Shown: piece by piece, positions 1 through 5,590 of the stretch
How positions within the stretch are numbered: the first letter of the stretch is position 1
Layout: each line of letters starts with the position of its first letter
Assembly (NCBI GenBank): GCA_016200955.1
Contig: JACQDU010000024.1
Coordinates: 1 to 10,132, forward strand
Direction of reading: 5' to 3'
DNA: 10,132 nt
Source: a bacterium
GTDB lineage: Bacteria > Planctomycetota > J058 > JACQDU01
Translations under genes and position numbers: made by a program
Notes under the pieces: generated by a model
What the model was told of the DNA's origin: nothing
The model's database searches: none
The model's input: the letters and a program-made list of their open reading frames with translations, nothing else

Positions 1-2
1 GC

Positions 3-350
3 GCGAACACCAAGGGCACCCTCTCTCGCGCTCGCGGCACGGCGTCCGTGACGACGGGCGACAAGCGCCGCCTCACGTGGAACGAGGGGCCGACGACGCT
101 CGGCTTCGACTGGCGTCTCGCGGGCGACGGCAAGCTCACGGTCACGATCGCCAAGGACCGGACGCTCACCGTGGACCCGGCGACGGACTTCGAGATCGAG
201 CTCCGCGACAACGGCTCCGTGCCGGCGACGGTCGTCCAGAACACCGTCTTCGTGAGAGCCGGCGACGACGTCCTCGTCCGCAACAACGGCTTCAAGATCG
301 TGAACAAGCAGATCGATCTCGCGAAGCAGGCCGGCGGCGAGGGCAAGTAG
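3..350 (+). CDS. Unrecognised protein, C-terminal part (5' end outside window)
   Basis: The reading frame is open from the first complete codon of the window to the TAG at 348-350. A GTG at 48 exists, but the same frame continues upstream of it without a stop, so this is more likely the 3' end of a longer gene. The visible 115 residues alternate short hydrophobic and charged stretches (for example KLTVTIAKDRTLTV and FEIELRDNG). This suggests a beta-strand-rich, secreted or surface domain, possibly with Ig-like folds. The end is a charged tail, KQAGGEGK. There are no cysteines, no membrane segment and no catalytic motif that I recognise. The next gene starts 89 bp downstream on the same strand. 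No family is assigned. Alternatively it is a small 100-aa protein from the GTG at 48, but no Shine-Dalgarno sequence is obvious there. Confidence 0.6.
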   Translation, partial: ANTKGTLSRARGTASVTTGDKRRLTWNEGPTTLGFDWRLAGDGKLTVTIAKDRTLTVDPATDFEIELRDNGSVPATVVQNTVFVRAGDDVLVRNNGFKIVNKQIDLAKQAGGEGK

Positions 351-426
351 GGTCGCTGTCCTCACCGCGCGCGACTCTCGCCCCGACGCCTTCGCGCGCT
401 CGCGTCTGCTCGTCTATAAGTTGAGC

Positions 427-433
427 AGGGGAG
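427..433 (+). promoter_or_regulatory. Strong Shine-Dalgarno of the triple-YbjQ gene
   Basis: AGGGGAG lies 6 nt before ATG 440 and is the best ribosome binding site in the window. A TATAAG at 415-420 just upstream could be a -10 element, but no convincing -35 goes with it. The 89-bp gap holds nothing else that I see. Confidence 0.6.
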
Positions 434-439
434 TGAACC

Positions 440-1717
440 ATGTTCGTCTCCGGCATGTCGGGCAACGAGATCTTCTGCCTGGCGCTCAAGAGCTACACGC
501 CCGGCGAGCTCACGGTCGGGAACTGCGTCAACTCGATGGGAATCTCGGGCGGCCTCTCGTCCTTCGGGAGGCAATTCGCGGGCGGCGAGATCCAGGCGAT
601 CACGAACCAGATCTCCGAGGGCCGCCACGCCGCGATCACGCGCATGGAGAACGAGGCCAAGAAGCACGGCGCCGTCGGCGTCACGGGAGTCACCGCCGAG
701 CTCAAGTCCCTCGCAGGCTACACCGAGTTCCTCGCGCAGGGGACCGCGATCCACTCGGAGAGGCAACAGCCCTTCTTCTCCACCGCGGCGTCCGGGATCG
801 AGCTCTACTGCCACCTCGACGCGGGCTACCGGCCGATCAAGTTCGCCATGGGCAACATCGCCTACGCGCTCGGAGTCACGCGAGGCTTCACCGGCAGCCT
901 GCGCACGTTCTCGCAGGGCGAGGTGAAGGAATACTCGCAGATGTACAACGAGATCCGCCACACGGCGCTCAACCGTCTGCGCGCGGAGGCGGCGCAGGTC
1001 GGGGCGAACTCCGTCGTCGACGCCGACGTGAGGATCATGCCCTACGGCGGCGCGACCGAGTTCCTCGTCACGGGCACGGCCTCGAATCACCCGAAGCTCG
1101 GCCAGGCTGTGAGCGCCGAAGCGGTCGTCACCTCCGAGCTCTCGGGCGAGGAGCTCTGGAACCTCGCGAAGCTCGGCTACGCGCCCAAGCAGCTCGTCAT
1201 GGCGACCTCGATCTACTCGCTCGGCCTGACCGCCGGGATCGGCGCCATGTTCAAGGCGATGCGGAAGGGCGAGATCCCCGAGGTCACCCAGCTCGTCTAC
1301 AGCGCGCGAGAGAACTGCCTCGACCTGATCCGGAAGGAGGCGAAGTCGATCGGCGCGGTGCAGGTGATCGGGAACAAGCTCACGATCATCGAGATGGCGC
1401 CCGGCCTCCTCGAGATCTTCGCGGTGGGCACCGCGATCGTCCTCGCTCCCGACATGAAGCCCGAGTCGCCCGCGCTCATCCCGCAGGCCGTGATCACGGA
1501 CAAGGACTCGTTCGAGGTCGCGGGCGCTCCCTTCGCGGCCGCGGGCGCGGAGCAAGCCGGCGGGAACCCCATGGCGCGGCCGGCGCAGCAGCTCCCGGGG
1601 ATCTGCGGTTGTCTCTTCGTGATCCTCTTCATCCTCATGTTCGCCGGGATCGCGGTCGGGATCGCAGTGAGCGAGAACGCCAAGAAGAACGGGGAGACGA
1701 ACACGAAGAAGAAGTAG
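440..1717 (+). CDS. Triple YbjQ/UPF0145-like repeat protein with C-terminal membrane anchor
   Basis: The 425-aa protein is built of three tandem repeats of about 97 residues (roughly 7-104, 118-215 and 235-333). Each starts with SG-x-E and ends with a GTA-(I/S) strand. Each carries the YbjQ-type (UPF0145, 'heavy-metal-binding' family) helix-strand signature: an Arg/Ala-rich helix, then EA-x(3)-GA, then a Val-rich strand (NEAKKHGAVGV, AEAAQVGANSV, KEAKSIGAVQV). E. coli YbjQ is a single unit of about 107 aa that forms a multimeric ring, so three fused units are larger than usual. After the repeats comes an Ala/Pro-rich linker (360-386), a hydrophobic span (about 388-409) and a Lys-rich tail. 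This implies a tail-anchored protein with the repeats probably cytosolic. A strong AGGGGAG Shine-Dalgarno at 427-433, 6 nt before the ATG, supports this start. There is no signal peptide. The function of the family is poorly known and metal binding is not shown here. Confidence 0.85.
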   Translation: MFVSGMSGNEIFCLALKSYTPGELTVGNCVNSMGISGGLSSFGRQFAGGEIQAITNQISEGRHAAITRMENEAKKHGAVGVTGVTAELKSLAGYTEFLAQGTAIHSERQQPFFSTAASGIELYCHLDAGYRPIKFAMGNIAYALGVTRGFTGSLRTFSQGEVKEYSQMYNEIRHTALNRLRAEAAQVGANSVVDADVRIMPYGGATEFLVTGTASNHPKLGQAVSAEAVVTSELSGEELWNLAKLGYAPKQLVMATSIYSLGLTAGIGAMFKAMRKGEIPEVTQLVYSARENCLDLIRKEAKSIGAVQVIGNKLTIIEMAPGLLEIFAVGTAIVLAPDMKPESPALIPQAVITDKDSFEVAGAPFAAAGAEQAGGNPMARPAQQLPGICGCLFVILFILMFAGIAVGIAVSENAKKNGETNTKKK

Positions 1718-1742
1718 GCCGGGTCGCGCTTGGCGTGCGAGT

Positions 1743-1748
1743 TATGAT
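1743..1748 (+). promoter_or_regulatory. Putative -10 box TATGAT for a leaderless sigma-factor transcript
   Basis: TATGAT ends 9 nt before ATG 1758. Transcription would begin at or within a few bases of the start codon, and there is no Shine-Dalgarno in between (CTCGCGCCC). This arrangement is typical of leaderless mRNAs. No good -35 is visible at normal spacing. The call rests on the match and its position only. Confidence 0.4.
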
Positions 1749-1757
1749 CTCGCGCCC

Positions 1758-2387
1758 ATGAGCCCGGTCGCCTCGCGCGAGGAAGAAGGCGAGCTCGTCC
1801 GCGCCTGCATCGAAGGAAAGGATGCGGCGTGGGAGAGGCTCGTCCGCGACTACTCGGGCGGCGCCCTCGCGGGAGTGAAGGCCGCCCTCAGGCAGCGCGG
1901 CCACGGGTCCGACCCCGCGCTCGAGGAGGAGCTGCTCGCGGACTCCTTCGAGATCCTCGCCGCGGAGGGGGGAGCGACGCTGCGCTCTTTCCGCGGGGAG
2001 TCGGGCCTCGCGACGTTCATCTCCGTCGTCGCCACGCGCCGCGCCTTCCGCGTGCTCCGGGACCGGCTCCGCCACGGAAAGGCGGTCGACCGGAAGGGCG
2101 AGCAGGAGAAGCGCGCTCCTCGCACGGGCGAGCCGGACCCCGCCCAGAACGTCCAGGCCGCCGAGAGAGCGAGCCTCATGGTCGAGACGATCGCGGAGCT
2201 CTCGGGATCGGACAAGCTCCTCCTCACGCTCTTCTACCTCGATGGGCGGAGCTACAAGGACATCGCGGCCGTGACCGGCCTCGCGGTCACGGGAGTCGGG
2301 ACGAAGATCGCGCGCGCCAGGGCCCGTCTCAAAGAGAGACTCGCGAGACGCGGCGTGTCAACCGACGGGAGCGATCCAGACATTTGA
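1758..2387 (+). CDS. ECF-like RNA polymerase sigma-70 family factor
   Basis: The 209-aa protein has the two-domain layout of extracytoplasmic-function sigma factors. A region 2 (about residues 20-105) includes FRGESGLATFISVVATRR, which matches the usual F-R-G-(E/D)-(S/A)-x-L-x-T/W-L core that binds the -10 element and RNA polymerase. A charged linker (106-135) follows. Region 4 (about 142-196) has a helix-turn-helix around YKDIAAVTGLAVTGVGTKIARARARL; the SYKDIA...ARARARLKERL arrangement is characteristic. The length is normal for an ECF factor. It would direct transcription of a small regulon, probably controlled by the zinc-finger membrane protein encoded next on the same strand, 130 bp downstream. 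ATG 1758 has no Shine-Dalgarno, but a TATGAT lies just upstream, so a leaderless mRNA is likely. The target promoters and the ECF subgroup cannot be told from this sequence. Confidence 0.88.
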   Translation: MSPVASREEEGELVRACIEGKDAAWERLVRDYSGGALAGVKAALRQRGHGSDPALEEELLADSFEILAAEGGATLRSFRGESGLATFISVVATRRAFRVLRDRLRHGKAVDRKGEQEKRAPRTGEPDPAQNVQAAERASLMVETIAELSGSDKLLLTLFYLDGRSYKDIAAVTGLAVTGVGTKIARARARLKERLARRGVSTDGSDPDI

Positions 2388-2517
2388 CGTCCCGGGAGTT
2401 GCGGGCGGCGGGCGCTCTCGTCGCACCCCCCGATTTCGTGTCACACGCCCCTCTCTCGCGGGCACAGAGTCATCGACGTTCCCGCTTCTCACCCGATCGA
2501 CAGGGAAGACGGAAGAC

Positions 2518-4044
2518 GTGAGCCAAGATTGCCCCAAGGACCTCGTCCGCTCGCTCGTGGAAGGGACCCTCGACGTCGCGGGAAGCCACGACGGCTCCGC
2601 TGCCGATCAGCGCGCGAGCGTCCTCGCTCACCTCGAGGCATGCGCTTCTTGCCGCAAGCTCCAGTCGAAGCTCGAGCGCAACGAGCGCCTCGTGCGCGCG
2701 GCGCTCGAGACCGCCGGCGACACCGACGCCGACTCCGAGTGCCCCTCGCCCGCCGACCTCGCCGCCTGGACCGAACACGCGCTCGAGGAAGACGCTCGAG
2801 CGAAGATCGAGGAGCACGTCGCGCGCTGCGCGCTCTGTCGCGGCTCGTCCGCGATCGCCTCCTCGCCCGCCGTCCTCTCCGCCTTCGAGAAGGGCGACGT
2901 TCCCGAGACCGCGCTCGATGCGGTGAGACGCCGCGTCGCCCTCGCGCGCGCCGAGTCGGCCGACGCCCAGATGAGCAAGCTCACGGCGAGCGGCCGCCGT
3001 CGCTCGCAGCGGACGACCGGGCGGTACGCGGCCGTCCCGGCCTCTCCCATCGCGGGACTCGGGATGGGCTTCTGGATCGCGGCGGCCGCCGCACTCCTGG
3101 TCGCGGTGGGCCTCATCGCCTTCCGCGAGACGACGACGGTCGAGGCTCCGGTCGCCGAGAAGCCGAGCGCCCCGACTCCGGTCGTGCCGCCGGCTCCTCC
3201 GTCGACTCGAGAGAGCCCGGCGCCGCGCGACCCGAGAGAAGCTCCTCCCATCGCGCCGCGCGAGACGCCGTCCCCCGACACCCGGACGCCCGCCGAGACT
3301 CCCGCCGAGAGCCCGGTCGTCGACCAGAACCCTCCCGAGGCCGAGCCCGAGGAGGACGACGGCCGTCACGCTCCCCGCGGGGTCGGCGCCCCGAAGACGG
3401 GCGGGCCGGATATCGCCAGGCGCCCGGACCCGAAGGGCCCGGACCCGAAGGGCCCGGACGAGAAGCAGCCCAAGGACGTGGTCGGCCGGCAGGACGGCGG
3501 CCCGAAGCGCACGGACGAGCCCGTTCTCGCCTGCGCCGTCGAGGGACTCTCGGGTCCGATCGAGGTCAAGAAGAAGGACGGGAAGTGGCACGCGCTCGCG
3601 GCCGGCGATCTCCTGCACGCGGGCGACTCGCTCCGCGCGAAGGGGAACGACGCCTCTCTCACGGTCGCGAGCCGGGCGAAGGTGCAGCTCGACGGCGACA
3701 CGGTCGGGACCGTTGCGTTCACGAGGACGGGCGTCAAGCTCACGATCGAGTCCGGCGGGCTCGGTTTCGACCATCTCGTTCTCGCTGCAGGCGCCGGCAA
3801 ACCGACCGTGACCGGTCGCGATCAAGGGACCGCGCCGTTCCTCGTCGCGCGGACGGTAGGGGCGGGGGCGAAGAAAGTCGCCACACGCAGCGCGAACACG
3901 GCTCTGGCATCACCCGATGTCGAGCCTACCAGTGTCCATTGGCTGCGCCGCTGTGCTCCAGCGGGCTTGGGCCAACGCGCTGATGGCGCCGGCCGAGACA
4001 TTCCTCTCTCGGATGGAATTCACGAGGGCCTTCGGCCCAAGTGA
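2518..4044 (+). CDS. Membrane anti-sigma-like protein: two zinc-finger motifs, TM helix, FecR-like domain
   Basis: The 508-aa protein starts at GTG 2518, preceded by the purine-rich stretch GGGAAGACGGAAGAC. Residues 5-45 and 75-107 each hold the ZAS/zf-HC2 anti-sigma pattern: an upstream Cys, then H-x3-C-x2-C (C5, H38, C42, C45; C75, H100, C104, C107). A hydrophobic helix at about 184-202 follows. Next is a Pro/Glu-rich linker (about 208-335) with a DPKGP repeat. A FecR-like beta domain starts at about 338, with a GxIxV...L..GD.L..GDSLR...A pattern ending near 400-410. The predicted layout is zinc fingers in the cytoplasm holding the upstream sigma factor, with the FecR-like part outside as a sensor. 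FecR proteins act in envelope-to-sigma signalling. The last 50 or so codons lose the strong G/C third-position bias (33 of 54 by hand count, against 55 of 60 at 3541-3720) and end in a hairpin. The natural C-terminus may therefore be altered. Confidence 0.75.
   Translation: MSQDCPKDLVRSLVEGTLDVAGSHDGSAADQRASVLAHLEACASCRKLQSKLERNERLVRAALETAGDTDADSECPSPADLAAWTEHALEEDARAKIEEHVARCALCRGSSAIASSPAVLSAFEKGDVPETALDAVRRRVALARAESADAQMSKLTASGRRRSQRTTGRYAAVPASPIAGLGMGFWIAAAAALLVAVGLIAFRETTTVEAPVAEKPSAPTPVVPPAPPSTRESPAPRDPREAPPIAPRETPSPDTRTPAETPAESPVVDQNPPEAEPEEDDGRHAPRGVGAPKTGGPDIARRPDPKGPDPKGPDEKQPKDVVGRQDGGPKRTDEPVLACAVEGLSGPIEVKKKDGKWHALAAGDLLHAGDSLRAKGNDASLTVASRAKVQLDGDTVGTVAFTRTGVKLTIESGGLGFDHLVLAAGAGKPTVTGRDQGTAPFLVARTVGAGAKKVATRSANTALASPDVEPTSVHWLRRCAPAGLGQRADGAGRDIPLSDGIHEGLRPK
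3422..3459 (+). repeat. In-gene 15-bp tandem repeat encoding DPKGP
   Basis: The 15-nt unit CCCGGACCCGAAGGG occurs about two and a half times in the linker of the anti-sigma-like gene. It encodes PDPKGPDPKGPDEK, so it stays in frame. It is probably a slippage-prone, flexible extension of the extracytoplasmic linker and has no visible catalytic role. Confidence 0.7.
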
Positions 4045-4138
4045 ACGTCCTCGTCTTCGCGCCAGGAAATCACTAGCGCCTTGCGGCGGAGGCTCTCTCG
4101 ACCGACGTGTCTCCGGGCCGCAAGGCGCGAGTGAATTC
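4016..4138. repeat. Composite palindromic element (REP/REPIN- or MITE-like)
   Basis: GAATTCAC at 4016-4023 is mirrored by GTGAATTC at 4131-4138, so the 123-bp unit has inverted ends. Inside are two hairpins. The first is TTCAC..GGGCC-TTC-GGCCC..GTGAA at 4019-4045; it contains the TGA stop of the upstream gene. The second is a long one at 4071-4133, where 15 of 16 outer positions pair (CACTAGCGCCTTGCGG with its partner at 4118-4133) and a further 5-bp stem CGGAG/CTCCG encloses a 19-nt loop. The motif GAAATCACTAGCGCCTTGCGG at 4066-4086 is repeated on the opposite strand at 4118-4138 and, less exactly, at 4016-4037. Three related copies in mixed orientation resemble REP doublets or a small non-autonomous element. 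No run of T follows either hairpin, so a simple intrinsic terminator is less likely. Confidence 0.55.
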
Positions 4139-4152
4139 TTGCATCACCGCGT

Positions 4153-4165
4153 TCGCCTTCGGCGA
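4153..4165. repeat. Small hairpin TCGCC-TTC-GGCGA
   Basis: A perfect 5-bp stem with the loop TTC lies 15 bp beyond the palindromic element. It shares the core GCCTTCGGC with the hairpin at 4026-4038, so it may belong to the same repeat family. The remainder of the gap up to 4276 shows no gene that I can support. Confidence 0.4.
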
Positions 4166-4258
4166 GTGCTGAAGCAGCCCCTCGCCTCGCTCGCTCATCC
4201 TGCGTTCATCTCGGTCCCGTAGACCGTGAGGTCGCATTGTGTTCGAGGCGGCGCGCGG

Positions 4259-4264
4259 TAGGCT
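4259..4264 (+). promoter_or_regulatory. Weak -10-like TAGGCT upstream of the efflux operon
   Basis: TAGGCT followed by CTCTCGCCC resembles the TATGAT-CTCGCGCCC arrangement before the sigma gene. A TTGTGT at 4238-4243 could be a -35, but the 15-bp spacing is short. This is a weak call based mainly on similarity between the two upstream regions. Confidence 0.25.
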
Positions 4265-4273
4265 CTCTCGCCC

Positions 4274-4277
4274 GGAG
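4274..4277 (+). promoter_or_regulatory. Shine-Dalgarno GGAG selecting ATG 4283
   Basis: GGAG ends 5 nt before ATG 4283 and overlaps the alternative GTG at 4277. The ATG is therefore the better start for the adaptor gene. It also gives the classical M-K-R signal-anchor beginning. Confidence 0.5.
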
Positions 4278-4282
4278 TGAGC

Positions 4283-5590
4283 ATGAAGCGAGTCCTGGGA
4301 GCCGCCGCCGTCCTCGTCCTCGTCCTCGCGGGCGTGGGCGGAGGGTTCGCGCTCGGTCGGTCGATGAAGCCCGCGGCCGCTCCCGCGGCGGAGAAGCCCG
4401 AGGCGCCCGAGGCCCACCCTCGCGTTCGCGTCGCGAAGATCAGGAGAGAAGTCCTCCAGCGCCGCCTGGTCTGCTTCGGCGTCGCGCAGGCGCAGCCGGC
4501 GAACGAGAGGATCCTCACGGCCCGCGCCGCGGGAGTCGTCTCCGAGGTCGCGCACCGGAAGGGCGACAGGGTGACGAGGGGCGAGGTCCTCGTCACGCTC
4601 GACGCGCGTCCGCTCGTCGCGGCGAGGAAGAAGACCGAGGGCGCTCTCGCCGAGGCCGAGGCGGAGCTGGCGAAGGCGAACAGCGGCGTCCTCGAGAGCG
4701 AGATCGCCTCGCTCGAGGTCGCCCTCGCTCAGGCGAGGGCCGATGCGATCCAGAGCGCGCGCGTGCTCGTGCGTCAGCGCGACCTCGCGGAGCAAGGGCT
4801 CATCTCGCTCCGCGCGCTCCAGGAAGCGGAGGCCACCGCCGAGGTGACGAGCCTCCGCGCCTGCGCCGCGGTCCTCCAGCTCGAGAAGTCGCGCCACGGC
4901 GTCCAGCGCGAGGAGCGCCTCCGGCTCGAGGCTCGGAGGGACCAGGCCCGGGCCGACGTCGACCTCGCCAGGCTCCAGGAGAGCTTCTCCGTCCTCCGCG
5001 CGGACATCGACGCGACGATCGCCGAGCTCGACGCCGTCCCCGGGCAAGCCGTGGACGCCTCGAACCAGCTCGTCCGCCTCGTCCAGCCGGGCGCCGTGGA
5101 CGCCGTGCTCTACCTGGCCGCGGAGAACGCGAGCCGCGTCGCGCTCGGAGCGGAGGTCCGCCTCCTCGCGGGCACGACCGAGCTCGGGCGAGCGAAGGTC
5201 GAGGGCATGGCGAGCGCCGTCTCCGCGGATGGATACCGGCTCCTCCGCGCCTCGATCCTCGATGCGCCCTCGCCGATCGCGCCGGGGACGCCGCTCACGG
5301 CTCAGATCTCGCTCGAGAGCGTCGAGGCGCTCGCGGTGCCGCGAGCGGCGGTCGTCCAGGACCAGGACAGGACGGTGATCCTCTGCCTGGTCCGGGAGCC
5401 AGATCGCGACGAGAGCAAGGGGCCGATCGAGGTCGTCAAGAAGGTCCCGGTCCGCGTCCTCGTGCGCGACGGCGAGCGCGTCGGCATCGAGGCGGAGCTC
5501 CCCGCGCAATACTATGGCGTCGTCGTCGAGGGCGGCTACAACCTCCCCGACGGGACCGAGGTCGAGGTCGAGCAGGCGGACGAGCGGTGA
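4283..5590 (+). CDS. RND efflux periplasmic adaptor (membrane fusion protein, HlyD/AcrA type)
   Basis: The 435-aa protein links an inner-membrane RND pump to an outer-membrane channel across the periplasm. Residues 1-25 (MKR, then an Ala/Val/Leu-rich span) are an uncleaved anchor or signal peptide; no lipobox Cys follows. An Ala/Pro/Glu linker (29-45) leads to the first half of a biotinyl-lipoyl-like domain (about 77-108: ARAAGVVSEVAHRKGDRVTRGEVLVTLD). A long Ala/Glu/Arg-rich coiled-coil hairpin spans about 112-240, the lipoyl fold closes at about 241-268 (DATIAELDAVPGQAV), then beta-barrel and membrane-proximal domains run to the end. The length is normal for the family. Its TGA overlaps the GTG start of the permease by 4 nt, so the two are translationally coupled. 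There is no His/Met-rich metal-binding segment, which argues against a copper/silver adaptor. The substrate is unknown. Confidence 0.9.
   Translation: MKRVLGAAAVLVLVLAGVGGGFALGRSMKPAAAPAAEKPEAPEAHPRVRVAKIRREVLQRRLVCFGVAQAQPANERILTARAAGVVSEVAHRKGDRVTRGEVLVTLDARPLVAARKKTEGALAEAEAELAKANSGVLESEIASLEVALAQARADAIQSARVLVRQRDLAEQGLISLRALQEAEATAEVTSLRACAAVLQLEKSRHGVQREERLRLEARRDQARADVDLARLQESFSVLRADIDATIAELDAVPGQAVDASNQLVRLVQPGAVDAVLYLAAENASRVALGAEVRLLAGTTELGRAKVEGMASAVSADGYRLLRASILDAPSPIAPGTPLTAQISLESVEALAVPRAAVVQDQDRTVILCLVREPDRDESKGPIEVVKKVPVRVLVRDGERVGIEAELPAQYYGVVVEGGYNLPDGTEVEVEQADER

Noticed and set aside
362..1555. A 397-codon - strand frame
   Set aside because: It is antisense to the triple-YbjQ gene, with Arg/Asp/Glu-rich shadow composition.
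3422..3459. CRISPR or mobile repeat
   Set aside because: It is a 15-bp in-frame tandem repeat without spacers, inside a coding linker.
4071..4133. Intrinsic transcription terminator
   Set aside because: The stem is strong, but there is no T run on either side and the loop is 19 nt. The repeated motif fits a REP-like element better, although a secondary effect on transcription is possible.
3917..4222. A 101-codon + strand frame across the palindromic element
   Set aside because: It runs through two hairpins, lacks a ribosome binding site and has weak third-position bias. The shared EFTRA residues on both strands come from the inverted repeat and not from protein homology.
4277..4279. GTG start for the adaptor gene
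   Set aside because: It overlaps the GGAG that best serves ATG 4283, and the M-K-R start is the usual one for the family.
4237..5586. Upstream extension of the permease frame
   Set aside because: It is Arg/Gly/Pro-rich sequence overlapping the clear adaptor gene in another frame. GTG 5587 gives the typical RND N-terminus.
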